A stretch of 64,000 nt of DNA from Actinomyces sp. B33 (GCF_028437565.1 NZ_JAMRYR010000004.1:124001-188000), one strand, 5' to 3'. Shown: positions 19,301 through 28,000, counted from the stretch's first letter. The notes: generated by a model not told the origin, from the sequence alone. Program-made: numbers and translations.

Positions 19301-22300
19301 TCAGGCGGCCCCGCCCGGCCCCGGCCGAGCCCTCCGCGCGAGCAGCGCCGCCAGGTGGACGCCGTCGCGCCCGGCGAGCTGGGCGGCCTGCGTGCGACAG
19401 CTGAAACCATCCGCGAGGTACACCGCTCCCGGCCGATCGCGCAGCGCCGGCAGGAGGGACTGCTCGGCCACGGCGACGCTCATCTCGTAGTGCCCGCGCT
19501 CCATGCCGAAGTTGCCCGCCAGGCCGCAGCACCCCGACAGGCGCGTCACCTGAGCGCCCAGGGAGCGCAGGAGCCGTTCGTCGGCGTCCCACCCCATCAC
19601 GGAATAGTGGTGGCAGTGCGGCTGGGCGACGACCTCGACGCCCGTGAGGTCGGGGAGGCGGCGCTCATCGGCAGGAACGGCCTCCAGGAGCTCCGCCAGG
19701 GTATGCGTCGCCCGCGACACCAGCGACGACCGGGGGTCATCCGGCAGCAGATCGAGGAGGTCGTCGCGCAGGACCGCCGTGCACGACGGCTCGACGCCGA
19801 CGATCGGGATGCCGTTGGCGGCGAAGGGCGCCAGGGCGTCGAGGAGCCTGCCGAGCCTCCTCTTCGCGCCGGCGAGCTGGCCGGTCGTGATCCACGTCAG
19901 CCCGCAGCACACGTCGGGGGCGACGACGACCGCGAAGCCGTTGTCCTCCAGGAGGCGGGTGAGCGCCCGGGCGCCCGAGTCGTCGAGGGTCTGGGAGAAG
20001 GAATCCGCCCACACGACGACGTAGCGCCGCCCCCGCCCGTCCGCGGGCGAAGCGCACCGCCGCGCCTCGGGCGACGCGGCCGCCCCGGGCCGCCGCGGTC
20101 CCGGGGCCCCGTCATCCGATCGGCCCACGCGGCCCCACCCGTCCCCGCCGGCCGGCCCGACCGCGCCCCCGCCAAGGCGGTCGCCCTCCGGGCCCGCATC
20201 CGCCGCAAGCACGCGCGAATACCCCCGGGCCGCCGCCCACGCCGAGAACGTCCCCGCCTGCAACGGCGGCATCGACCGGCGCGCGTCCAAGCCGATCGCC
20301 CAGAACACCGCGCGGCGCACCGCCCCGACGCCCAGGACCGCGTTGCCCAGGGCCGCGGCCCCCGGGATGCGCGCCGTCAGCCTCGTCAACCGGGGGAGCC
20401 AGCCGAGCGCGTAGTGCGACAGGGGCCGCAGTCGGCCCCGATAGCGACGGAAGTACACCTCCGACCGGTACTTCGCCATATCGACGCCCGCCGGGCAGTC
20501 CGACGAGCACGCCTTGCACGCCAGGCACAAGTCGAGGGCCTCGAGGACCTCCGGCGAGTCGATCGCCGCGACGAGGGCCCCGTTCGCCGCCTCCTGGAGG
20601 ATCCGCGCCCGCCCCCGCGTCACGTCCTTCTCGTCGGCCGACGCCCTCCAGCTCGGGCACATGAACGTCCCCGGCGCCTGCGCCCGGCACTTGCCCACGC
20701 CCGTGCACCGGTGGACGGCAGTCGCTAGATCCCCGTGATCCTCGCGGAAGGAGAACCCGCCGTCGGCCGGCAGCGAGCGGGCGGCCGGGCGGCGCAGGAA
20801 GTGGTCGACGAGGTCGACGCCGGGCTGGGGGTCCTGGACGTCCGGCCCGGCCCCCGCCTCGATCGGGGCGGCGGGACGGCCCCGACCGGAAGGGGCGGCG
20901 TCCCCGCCCCGACCCGAGCGGCGGGCGCGACGCTCGCGCGCCTCGGCCTCGCCCATCGGCGCGGCCAGCACCCCCGGATTGAGGAGGTTCTCCGGATCGA
21001 ACAGGCCCTTGACCCGGGCGAACAGGTCGAGGACGTCCGGACTGTACATGTAGCGCAGCAGCTCCGTGCGCGCCCGCCCGTCCCCGTGCTCGCCCGACAC
21101 CGACCCCCCGTGGGAGGCGCACACCTCGGCCGCCCGCTCGAGGAAGCGCCGGGTGCGGGCCACGCCCTCGTCCGAATCCAACGGGAAGTCGAGGCGCACA
21201 TGGACGCACCCGTCCCCGAAGTGGCCGTACAGGAGGCCGTCGATGCCGAACTCGTCCATGAGGGCCGTGAAGTCGCGCAAATAGGCGCCCAGGCTCTCCG
21301 GGGGGACCGCCGCGTCCTCGAACCCCGGCCACGCCTGCTCGTTGCCCGATCCCGTGGCCCCGTCGACCGGGGTGCGCCCGCCCAGGCCCGCCCCGTCGGC
21401 GCGGATCCGCCACAGCCTCGCCGCGTCCTCGCCCGGCGGGTAGACGGCGACCGACCGGGTGCTCGCCGACGCGGCCATCGCACGGGCGCGGGCCAGGGAG
21501 TCGGCCTCGTCGTCCCCGCCGACCTCGCACAGGAGCCAGCCCTCGCCCTCGGGCAGGTCGGGGACGGCCCCCGGCCCGTTGTGGCGGCGCACGACGTCGA
21601 CGAGGCGCCGGTCCATCCCCTCGACGGCCAACGGCTCGTGGGCGAGGATCGCCGGGACGTCGTCGGCGGCCGCGATCATGTCCGGGTAGCCCAGAGCGAC
21701 GAGGACGGGGGCCCGGGGGATCGGCACGAGGCGCACCGTCACCGACAGGAGGGTGACGAGCGTGCCCTCCGAGCCGGTGAGCATCGCCGCGAGGTTGCGC
21801 CGCCTCTCGGGGGCGAGGTGCTCGAGGGAGTACCCCGACACCTGGCGGCCGAAGGAGCCGAGCTCGGTGCGGATCGGCGCGAGGTGCTCGTCGACGAGGG
21901 CCGCCAGGCCCGGGACCTCCGGCAGGTCGGGGGCGTGGGAGGTACGGGCCGTGAAGCGCCTGCCCGTCCCGTCGACGCAGTCGAGGGCGACGACGTTGTC
22001 GCACGTGCGCCCCCAGGCGGTCGCGTGCGGCCCGCACGCATTGTTGCCGACCATGCCGGCGATGGTCGCCCGGTTCTGGCTCGACGGGTCGGGGCCGAAG
22101 CGCAGGCCGAAGGGGCGGGCCGCCTCCTGGAGGTCGGCCTCGATGCAGCCGGGCTCGACGACGGCGGTCCGGGCCTGCGGGTCGATCGACACGACGCGGG
22201 TGAGGTGGCGGCTGAAATCGAGGACGATGCCCGGGCCGACGGCGTTGCCCGAGCAGGAGGTGCCGCCTCCGCGGGAGGTGATGGGGATGCGGTGGGAGCG

Positions 22301-22597
22301 CGCGACGTCGAGGGCGGCGAGGACGTCCTCGACGGACGAGGGGAAGACGACGGCCAGCGGGGGGATCCGGTACAGGCCGGCGTCGGTCGAGTAGCGGGCT
22401 CGGGTCCCGGTGGACCAGTCGACCTCGCCGGTGACCGCGCGCTCCAGGTCGGCGAGGGCCGCGGCGGCGCGCGGGTCGCCCGCTGGGTTCGCGGGGGCCC
22501 CGGCTTGGAGGGTCGTCGTCCCGTTGACGGGGGAGGGGTCGCGGGGCGTCGACGAGCGTGCGGAGCCGAGGGGGCGGGGGACACCGGATGCGCTCAT
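19301..22597 (-). CDS. FAD-linked oxidase fused to Fe-S/CCG domain (YdiJ-like D-2-hydroxyacid dehydrogenase)
   Basis: 1098-residue membrane-associated dehydrogenase. N-terminal PCMH-type FAD domain (about 78-290; SRGGGTSCSGNAVG and the GNNACGPHA block), FAD-oxidase C-terminal domain (to about 560), ferredoxin-like segment with CxxxxxC ... CLACKACSSDCP near 629-700, and two CCG motifs (near 896 and 1020) as in GlpC/lactate-oxidase subunits. This order matches E. coli YdiJ and D-lactate/D-2-hydroxyglutarate dehydrogenases that pass electrons to quinone. Start ATG 22597 follows CACAAT by 7 nt without a ribosome-binding site; the open frame continues to 22840 but in poor coding sequence. Substrate unknown. 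Confidence 0.88.
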   Translation of the reverse strand: MSASGVPRPLGSARSSTPRDPSPVNGTTTLQAGAPANPAGDPRAAAALADLERAVTGEVDWSTGTRARYSTDAGLYRIPPLAVVFPSSVEDVLAALDVARSHRIPITSRGGGTSCSGNAVGPGIVLDFSRHLTRVVSIDPQARTAVVEPGCIEADLQEAARPFGLRFGPDPSSQNRATIAGMVGNNACGPHATAWGRTCDNVVALDCVDGTGRRFTARTSHAPDLPEVPGLAALVDEHLAPIRTELGSFGRQVSGYSLEHLAPERRRNLAAMLTGSEGTLVTLLSVTVRLVPIPRAPVLVALGYPDMIAAADDVPAILAHEPLAVEGMDRRLVDVVRRHNGPGAVPDLPEGEGWLLCEVGGDDEADSLARARAMAASASTRSVAVYPPGEDAARLWRIRADGAGLGGRTPVDGATGSGNEQAWPGFEDAAVPPESLGAYLRDFTALMDEFGIDGLLYGHFGDGCVHVRLDFPLDSDEGVARTRRFLERAAEVCASHGGSVSGEHGDGRARTELLRYMYSPDVLDLFARVKGLFDPENLLNPGVLAAPMGEAEARERRARRSGRGGDAAPSGRGRPAAPIEAGAGPDVQDPQPGVDLVDHFLRRPAARSLPADGGFSFREDHGDLATAVHRCTGVGKCRAQAPGTFMCPSWRASADEKDVTRGRARILQEAANGALVAAIDSPEVLEALDLCLACKACSSDCPAGVDMAKYRSEVYFRRYRGRLRPLSHYALGWLPRLTRLTARIPGAAALGNAVLGVGAVRRAVFWAIGLDARRSMPPLQAGTFSAWAAARGYSRVLAADAGPEGDRLGGGAVGPAGGDGWGRVGRSDDGAPGPRRPGAAASPEARRCASPADGRGRRYVVVWADSFSQTLDDSGARALTRLLEDNGFAVVVAPDVCCGLTWITTGQLAGAKRRLGRLLDALAPFAANGIPIVGVEPSCTAVLRDDLLDLLPDDPRSSLVSRATHTLAELLEAVPADERRLPDLTGVEVVAQPHCHHYSVMGWDADERLLRSLGAQVTRLSGCCGLAGNFGMERGHYEMSVAVAEQSLLPALRDRPGAVYLADGFSCRTQAAQLAGRDGVHLAALLARRARPGPGGAA

Positions 22598-22897
22598 GGG
22601 GCCGATTGTGGCACGCCTCGGCCCGCCGGCTCGGGCCCGTTCGCCCACGGGCGGCGCGCGGCGCGGTCGGCGGGAGAGTCGTGAGCGCGCTCGCGGTCCG
22701 CGCCCGTCCCGGGGCGTCCTCGCGCCCCCGCCTCGCCGGCGGGAGTGGGGGTCTGCCCGGTGGGGGCCGCCCTCGTGGGCGTGGGAGCGCGCACCGCCCG
22801 TCGCAGAGAGCCCCCGTTCCGCCCCTCGCCGCCGAATCATCTCGACGGGCCGTCGCCGGCCCCGGCGCCCCCGTCAGCGACGGGCTCGGCTGACTCG

Positions 22898-22932
22898 GCC
22901 TCTCCGCGGCCCGACCCGGACCGCGGAGAGGC
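22898..22932. terminator. Stem-loop in the 22598-23025 gap
   Basis: Perfect 12-bp stem GCCTCTCCGCGG / CCGCGGAGAGGC with an 11-nt loop. No gene on either strand clearly ends here. The rest of the 428-nt gap between the dehydrogenase start and 23026 holds the two divergent promoter regions and no convincing gene. Confidence 0.5.
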
Positions 22933-23025
22933 GGCGACGACGGGGTCGCCGCCGACCGGATGCCGAGGCGTCTTGTGCTGTGGGACAATGAGACCGTTGA
23001 CGCCATGAACCGGGAGGAAGAACCG

Positions 23026-24483
23026 ATGGCCCTGTTCGAGTTCGAGGACGGTCGCCTGGTCCCCGCCCAATTCGGGTACCCCGTCGCCTCGGGCATCACC
23101 CCCGGCCTCATCGACGCGGTGTGCGCCCAGGTCCTCGAAATCGTCTCGCGCCCCCTCTTCCCGATCACCTGGCGCGACCTCTCGCGCATCGACGATCAAT
23201 CCGACGCCCCCCGGCTCACCGCCCTCGACGCGACCGGGCAGGTCGTCTCCGTCGAAGTCGTCGCCCACCTCGACTCCGACACACTGATCTCCTCCCTCTC
23301 CCGCCTGGCGCAGACCGCAGCCCTGTCGTGGTCCGACCTTGCCCGCGAGTACCCCGGCGGCGTCGACTCCTTCAAGACCGGATGGGTCCACTTCCGCGAC
23401 TCCATGCCGCCGGCCGCCGGCGGCGGCCCCAGGCTCGTCATGGTCGTCGGATCCATCGACCCCCAGGTCCGCCCCGCCCTCGACGTCCTGGCGGCCTCCG
23501 GCGTCGAGGTCCACGAGATGAGCCTGCGGCAGATGTCCAACGGCCGCGCCTTCCTCGACGTCCAGGCCGTCGGCCCGCGCCTGTACGGGCACGCCCCCCA
23601 GGTGATCCTCGGCAACACCGGCCAGCTCCCCGAGATCGCCGCCCTGGCCTCCGCCGACGCCCCCCGGGAGGGAGGGCGCGCGCCGTCAGCCGGCTCCCCC
23701 CTCGTCGCCGGCGCCGCAGCGCCCGACGACGACCCGCAGATCGCCTCCGCGGGGCCCGGGGCCCAGGAGGAGCCGCACCCGGATCATGCCGACGCCGAAC
23801 CCGTCCCGGCCGAGCGCCGGTCGCCGGCCCCCGACGACGCGCCCTCGCCGAGCGCCCCGCAGGACGCCGGCCCCGAGGCCCAGGCTGCGCCGCCTTCCGC
23901 AGACGGACGAACCGCAGAGCCCGCTCCCGACGAGCCCTCCGCCCCCGCCGAGGCGCATGACCGGGCCCACGAGGAGGAGGCCCCGACCGTCGACCGCTCC
24001 GAGACGCCCGCAGAGACGCCGGCCCCCCGCGTCGGCGCAGAGTCGGCCCCGGCTCCCGGCGCCCATGGGGACGCCGACGGCCCCGTCGGAACTAGCGATC
24101 CCGGCCCCGTCGAATCCGCGGAGATCCTCGCCGCCCGCGCCGCCGGCGTGCCCGTCCTCGCAGCCGACGACGAGGGGTTGCGCGCCCTCGGGCAGATCAT
24201 CGGCGCCGACACCGCCCTCGTCGGCCGCCCCGATCTCGACCTGCCGGTGGACGCGGTCCTCACCGCCAACGGGACGATCCGCACAGGCGGCCTCGACTAC
24301 GCCGATCCCTCCGCCTGCCTCGACGCCCTCGGGCGCCGCGGCCTCAGCGCCTGGGATGAGCTCCACCTCGACACTCTGCGCGGCCCCTCCCTCGCCGAGG
24401 CCCTCGCTGAGGTCAACCGGGAGATCATCCGCGAATACTCCGCCGCCCCCGCGCGCCCCCCGCGCGGGCGCCACGGGGCGTAA
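23026..24483 (+). CDS. Unknown protein with disordered linker and RAMA-like C-terminal domain
   Basis: 485 residues. The N-terminal part (1-205) is folded-looking, with alternating strands and helices and a middle motif EVVAHLDSDTLISSLSRLA. Residues about 205-360 are Ala/Pro/Glu/Asp-rich and surely disordered. The C-terminal part (about 365-470; VDAVLTANGTIRTGGLDYAD, then PSACLDALG) resembles RAMA domains found next to restriction-modification and nuclease domains: a short barrel followed by a PSxAxxxxG helix and a Trp. GGGAGGAAG precedes ATG 23026; an upstream ATG at 23005 is less well placed. No methylase or nuclease gene is adjacent. Function not assigned. Confidence 0.6.
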   Translation: MALFEFEDGRLVPAQFGYPVASGITPGLIDAVCAQVLEIVSRPLFPITWRDLSRIDDQSDAPRLTALDATGQVVSVEVVAHLDSDTLISSLSRLAQTAALSWSDLAREYPGGVDSFKTGWVHFRDSMPPAAGGGPRLVMVVGSIDPQVRPALDVLAASGVEVHEMSLRQMSNGRAFLDVQAVGPRLYGHAPQVILGNTGQLPEIAALASADAPREGGRAPSAGSPLVAGAAAPDDDPQIASAGPGAQEEPHPDHADAEPVPAERRSPAPDDAPSPSAPQDAGPEAQAAPPSADGRTAEPAPDEPSAPAEAHDRAHEEEAPTVDRSETPAETPAPRVGAESAPAPGAHGDADGPVGTSDPGPVESAEILAARAAGVPVLAADDEGLRALGQIIGADTALVGRPDLDLPVDAVLTANGTIRTGGLDYADPSACLDALGRRGLSAWDELHLDTLRGPSLAEALAEVNREIIREYSAAPARPPRGRHGA

Positions 24484-24555
24484 CCCGCCCGCGCCGACGA
24501 GCAGAGGCGCGTAGAGCGGCGGTGACTAGGTCCTCGGGCGGGCGCCGACGACGGC

Positions 24556-25638
24556 TCATACCTGCGCCGACAACCACCGGTCCATCAGGTCGTAGACGCG
24601 TTCGCGCACATCCGGATCCGACAGGAACAGATCGTGCTTGCCGGGGAAGCGCGCGATCGTCACGTCGTCGCCGAGATTCGCCGACCTCTCGGCATTGACC
24701 CGCACGTCCAGCACCGTGTCCGAGGAGAACACCCGCTCGTCCCACTCCTCGCCGAAATACGTCGCCGTCGACATCATCGACAGGACCGGGCAGTCCAGGT
24801 GGACGTCCCTCTCGACCGCCCGATGCCCGTCCATCACCGCGTCCAGCCACGCCGCGGGCGCCGGATACGACTCCGGGCGCTTCCACGCGTGGATGAACTC
24901 CCAGCCCCTGACCGCCGGATCGTCCTCGTGGCCGACGAGCCGCTCGGGCAGGGGCAGCCCCGACCCGGCCCACCCGTCGACCATCGACCTCCCGTAGAAG
25001 CTCGGCCCCCCGGCGCCGACCACCTCGAGCATCGGCCGACGGGCCGCGATCCGCCCGAGGACCGGCTGGACCGCCTCGCGCAGGCTCGCCATTGTCTGCA
25101 TCTCCAACCACGCGGAGTTCAAGACGAGGCCGGCGGTCGCCCCCGGATGCCGATGCGCCCACAGGGTCGCGATGAGCCCCCCCGTGGAGTGGCCGACGAG
25201 GACCAGCGGTAGGCGGCCCTGCTCGGCGCGGATCAGGGAGAGGGCCTCGCCGATCTCTTCGTCGTAGACGGTGAGGTCGTCGACGTAGCCGATGGACTGC
25301 CACGGGCGCAGGGAGCGCCCGTACTTGCGCAGGTCGAGGGCGTAGAAGGCGCCGCCGGCGGCCGCCAGGCGCCGGGCCGCCTCGACGTGGAAGAAGTAGT
25401 CGTTGCGCCCGTGCAGGAAGAGGATGCTGAAGCGGGGGAACGCCGTCGCCCCCGGCAGGGCGCCGGGGTCTTTGTGGGGCCGGTACGCGACGAGGGTGGC
25501 GACCGCCTCGCCCTCGTCGTCGGGCAGCAGGTCGATCGTCCGCGACTGGAACGCCGGTCCCAGGAGGTCGGTGCGCCAACGGTCGGCGGGGGGCGGCCCG
25601 GCCTTACCCCAGGGGGCCATGACGTCGTATGCGCTCAT
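24556..25638 (-). CDS. Alpha/beta hydrolase (serine aminopeptidase/lysophospholipase type)
   Basis: 360-residue cytosolic hydrolase with the S33-type fold. SILFLHGRNDYFFH forms the oxyanion strand, GHSTGG near 146-151 the nucleophile elbow, and GKHDLFLSDP near 335 the catalytic His. A lid region (about 185-260) separates them. It starts at ATG 25638, 6 nt after TACCCT with no ribosome-binding site (leaderless). Its upstream side carries palindromic element copy 3. Substrate cannot be inferred; acylglycerol or ester substrates are common in the family. It converges with the RAMA-like gene across a 72-nt gap. Confidence 0.85.
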   Translation of the reverse strand: MSAYDVMAPWGKAGPPPADRWRTDLLGPAFQSRTIDLLPDDEGEAVATLVAYRPHKDPGALPGATAFPRFSILFLHGRNDYFFHVEAARRLAAAGGAFYALDLRKYGRSLRPWQSIGYVDDLTVYDEEIGEALSLIRAEQGRLPLVLVGHSTGGLIATLWAHRHPGATAGLVLNSAWLEMQTMASLREAVQPVLGRIAARRPMLEVVGAGGPSFYGRSMVDGWAGSGLPLPERLVGHEDDPAVRGWEFIHAWKRPESYPAPAAWLDAVMDGHRAVERDVHLDCPVLSMMSTATYFGEEWDERVFSSDTVLDVRVNAERSANLGDDVTIARFPGKHDLFLSDPDVRERVYDLMDRWLSAQV

Positions 25639-25644
25639 GGGGCC

Positions 25645-25650
25645 AGGGTA
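25645..25650 (-). promoter_or_regulatory. -10 box of leaderless hydrolase promoter
   Basis: Reverse-strand TACCCT stands 6 nt before ATG 25638; there is no Shine-Dalgarno sequence. Confidence 0.5.
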
Positions 25651-25667
25651 GACGCGATCCCCGGACC

Positions 25668-25735
25668 GCACCGGCGTGCCGTTCGACGCGTTCTGCGGGC
25701 CCGGCCCGTTGTCGCGTCGAACGGCATCGTCGTGC
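25668..25735. repeat. 68-nt palindromic element, family A copy 3 (diverged)
   Basis: Outer arms GCACCGGCGTGC / GCATCGTCGTGC enclose the perfect 14-bp repeat TGCCGTTCGACGCG / CGCGTCGAACGGCA. The arms align with those of the copies at 2640 and 27883 (GCACCGGC-TGC-TTCG-CG pattern), but the overall length is a few bases shorter. It lies between the ABC permease stop and the hydrolase promoter, so it could also end the ABC operon. Confidence 0.65.
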
Positions 25736-25747
25736 GCGCCGCGCCGC

Positions 25748-26545
25748 TCAGCCGACCGTCCGGATCGGGCCCCGTCCGCCCAGGACCCAGGCGAGGGGGA
25801 AGACCGCGAGGAGGAACGCCCCGAGGACTGCGCCGAAGGGGAGCAGCCACGCGTCCGAGTCCGACCTCGACAGGGCCGCGGCGGCCCAGACGATCCCCAT
25901 GCAGGCGGCCACGTAGCCGATGATCGCGAGGATCCCGACGGGCGCCGGGCCGATGCGGAAGGCATGGCCGATGATCCTGCCGATGCCGGCGAAGACCAGC
26001 CACAGGGCGCAGAAGATGAGGGCCTCGACGAGGGCCGTCGCCGCTCCGAGGGACCCGGCCCAGGGGCCGGGGAGGATCTGGAGGGAGTTCATCCCTGGGC
26101 CCTCCGCGCGCAGGGAGACCGCGCGCAGAGCCGTGAGGACGGCGGCGGCTCCGAGCGCGTGGGCGGCGTCGGCGGCCCACCCGGCCCGGTTCTGCAGCTT
26201 CAGGCCGGCGCCCGCCAGCGCGCCGATCGCCGTCGTGTTCGTGGCGCGGATGATCCCGCTGACGAGGAGGACGATCGTCCATGAGATGACCCAGTTGAAG
26301 ATGACGTTCGTCATCGTGTGGAGGCGCACTGTCTCGTCGCCGATGACGAGGGTGAAGGAGTCGGCGGTGAATCCGGCGATCCCGACGCCGATGAGGCCGT
26401 TGATCCCGGTGAGCAGGCCCGTGAGGAGCCAGTAGTACCAGGTGTCGTGCAGGTCGGCGCGCACGAGGGCCGCGATCGACGGGCAGGCGGACCGGGCGGG
26501 GGCCTTGGCCCCGGGGGCGGCGGTCGGACGGGTTGTCGGGGTCAT
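25748..26545 (-). CDS. ABC transporter permease-like membrane protein
   Basis: 265 residues. A 30-residue Pro/Ala-rich cytoplasmic tail is followed by about six hydrophobic segments (near 36-56, 82-105, 130-150, 170-195, 200-222, 235-255). It lies 1 nt downstream of the ABC ATPase gene and after gntR, an arrangement typical of YtrA/YtrB-type systems. No signature of a known substrate. It may export a peptide or lipid or sense envelope stress; this is inference from context. Confidence 0.75.
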   Translation of the reverse strand: MTPTTRPTAAPGAKAPARSACPSIAALVRADLHDTWYYWLLTGLLTGINGLIGVGIAGFTADSFTLVIGDETVRLHTMTNVIFNWVISWTIVLLVSGIIRATNTTAIGALAGAGLKLQNRAGWAADAAHALGAAAVLTALRAVSLRAEGPGMNSLQILPGPWAGSLGAATALVEALIFCALWLVFAGIGRIIGHAFRIGPAPVGILAIIGYVAACMGIVWAAAALSRSDSDAWLLPFGAVLGAFLLAVFPLAWVLGGRGPIRTVG

Positions 26546-26546
26546 G

Positions 26547-27419
26547 TCAGTTCTCCTTGCCGATGAGGGACACGAAGGCGTCCTGGAAGGACAGGGGAGC
26601 GCTCTCGACGCCCGCCGAGACGGCGGCGTCGAGGGTGCGCGGGGAGGCGTCGGCGATGCGGATCTCGGCGAGTCTGCCCAGGGGGCGCTCGGAGAGGATT
26701 CGGGCGTGCGGGTCGGCGTCGACGAGGCGCCGGATGGTCGCGGGATCGCCGATGAGGGCGATGACGCGCGAGACCAGGTCCCCGGCGTTCAACGTCGACA
26801 CGACCCTGCCCGCGGAGAGGATGACGACGTGCTCGATGAGGGATTCGAGTTCGGAGACGAGGTGGCTGGCGATGACGACGGTCCGGGCCCCGTCGGCCTC
26901 GGCGTTGACGCGGATGATCTCCTCGGCCAGGGCCATGCGCGTCGGCACGTCGAGGGATCCGGTCGGCTCGTCGAGCAGGGTGAGCGGCGCCCCCGAGGCC
27001 AGGGCGATCGAGGTGATGAACAGGGAGCGCTGCCCCTGCGAGCGCCGTCCGAGGCCCCCTCGGGCGGCCAGGGAGAAGCGCTCGGCGAGGCGGGTGAAGA
27101 TCGACTCGTCCCATGTGGGGCGCAGCCGGGCCGCTCGCAGGACCGAGGCGGCCCGGGCGCTGGAGAAGTCGCGGTCGATGCCGACGCAGATGCTGCGGGC
27201 GGCCCGCTCCTCCCGGTCGATCTCGGCGCCGGAGAAGAGGATCCGTCCGGAGGTGGGGGCCAGGCGCCCGGAGAGCGCGGTGAAGAGGGTCGTCTTGCCC
27301 GAGCCGTTGGGGCCGATGACGCCGGTGATCGAGCCTTCGGCGATGTCGAGGTCGACGCGGTCGAGGGCGGGGGCCTTCTGGCGGGGGTACCTGTGGGTGA
27401 GGGAATCGATGCGGATCAT
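26547..27419 (-). CDS. ABC transporter ATP-binding protein
   Basis: 290-residue ATPase. Walker A GPNGSGKTT (about 37-45), Walker B LTLLDEPTGSLD and the switch His in VVIASHLVSE are intact. The signature loop is degenerate: RRSQGQRS replaces LSGGQ, keeping the Ser and Gly-Gln but not the Leu. The C-terminal 80 residues form a domain that may contact the permease. The ATG overlaps the gntR stop codon by one base, so the three-gene unit gntR-ATPase-permease is co-translated. Confidence 0.9.
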   Translation of the reverse strand: MIRIDSLTHRYPRQKAPALDRVDLDIAEGSITGVIGPNGSGKTTLFTALSGRLAPTSGRILFSGAEIDREERAARSICVGIDRDFSSARAASVLRAARLRPTWDESIFTRLAERFSLAARGGLGRRSQGQRSLFITSIALASGAPLTLLDEPTGSLDVPTRMALAEEIIRVNAEADGARTVVIASHLVSELESLIEHVVILSAGRVVSTLNAGDLVSRVIALIGDPATIRRLVDADPHARILSERPLGRLAEIRIADASPRTLDAAVSAGVESAPLSFQDAFVSLIGKEN

Positions 27420-27805
27420 CAGTCCTCCTGGTCGGTCGATGAGGGGGCGCTCGTCACGGAGCGGATGTGGGCGATGAGATCGTCGGCGCTCAGGCCCAGG
27501 GCGAGGGCGTCGCGGACGACGGGGGTGAGGGTCTCGGTGAGGAATCCGTCGCGGCCGGCGGCCCGGAGGCGCTCGCGGGCGCCGGCCGCGACGAACATGC
27601 CGATGCCGCGCCGCTTGACGAGCAGGCCGTCGTCGACGAGGTGGGCGAATGCCTTGGCGGCCGTGGCCGGATTGATCCTGTAGGTCGTCGCGTATTGGGT
27701 CGTCGACATCACCTGGTCTCCTTCGTCGAGGGCGCCGATGAGGATCTGGTGTCGCAGGTCCTCGGCGATCTGGATGTAGATCGGTGTCGGGGAGTCGAAT
27801 TTCAT
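27419..27805 (-). CDS. GntR family transcriptional regulator (YtrA-type)
   Basis: 128-residue repressor-like protein. Residues about 10-75 form the GntR winged helix (PIYIQIAEDLRHQI, then NPATAAKAF, then LVKRRGIGMFV), and a short C-terminal helical tail replaces a ligand domain, as in the YtrA subfamily. ATG 27805 is preceded at 5 nt by GAGGAGG, part of an anti-16S match; a GTG at 27811 in the same frame lies inside that site and is less likely. It probably represses its own operon through the inverted repeat at 27817-27848. Confidence 0.92.
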   Translation of the reverse strand: MKFDSPTPIYIQIAEDLRHQILIGALDEGDQVMSTTQYATTYRINPATAAKAFAHLVDDGLLVKRRGIGMFVAAGARERLRAAGRDGFLTETLTPVVRDALALGLSADDLIAHIRSVTSAPSSTDQED

Positions 27806-27816
27806 GATCACCTCCT

Positions 27817-27848
27817 CAGTGGTTAACTACATGACTAATGAACCACTG
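27817..27848. promoter_or_regulatory. GntR operator/promoter of the ABC operon
   Basis: Perfect 8-bp inverted repeat CAGTGGTT / AACCACTG with a 16-nt AT-rich middle containing TAGT steps, directly upstream of the gntR ribosome-binding site. AT content is far above the surroundings. A repressor bound here would cover the promoter and limit ribosome access. Confidence 0.65.
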
Positions 27849-27882
27849 AAGTTTGCTCCTGTCAACCCCTCCGGGCCCACGA

Positions 27883-27962
27883 GTGTGCACCGGCATGCGT
27901 TTCGGCGGCCCTACGAGCGATTTCACCGGAGAAAACGCGCCGAGAAGCATCGCCGTGCACAC
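27883..27962. repeat. 80-nt palindromic element, family A copy 2
   Basis: Same length as the copy at 2640-2719, with identical ends GTGTGCAC / GTGCACAC, shared inner blocks (CATGCGT, AAAACGCG, GAGAAGCA) and an unrelated loop. One stem pair differs in a compensating way (A-T in copy 1, G-C here). It lies between the metX terminator and the gntR operator. Confidence 0.8.
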
Positions 27963-27963
27963 A

Positions 27964-27993
27964 AAGGGGGCGGGCCGTCAGGCCCGCCCCCTT
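27964..27993 (-). terminator. Terminator of metY-metX
   Basis: Perfect 13-bp stem AAGGGGGCGGGCC / GGCCCGCCCCCTT with loop GTCA, 7 nt beyond the metX stop. Read on the reverse strand it ends in a short T-run. Confidence 0.88.
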
Positions 27994-28000
27994 CCCCGCG

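Noticed and set aside
20735-22684. 649-codon plus-strand frame opposite the FAD/Fe-S dehydrogenase
   Set aside because: Antisense shadow; the reverse strand has full-length conserved domains and this frame has no motif.
22598-23025. Possible small genes in the gap before the RAMA-like gene
   Set aside because: Candidate frames are Arg/Pro-rich without ribosome-binding sites or family features; only a stem-loop stands out.
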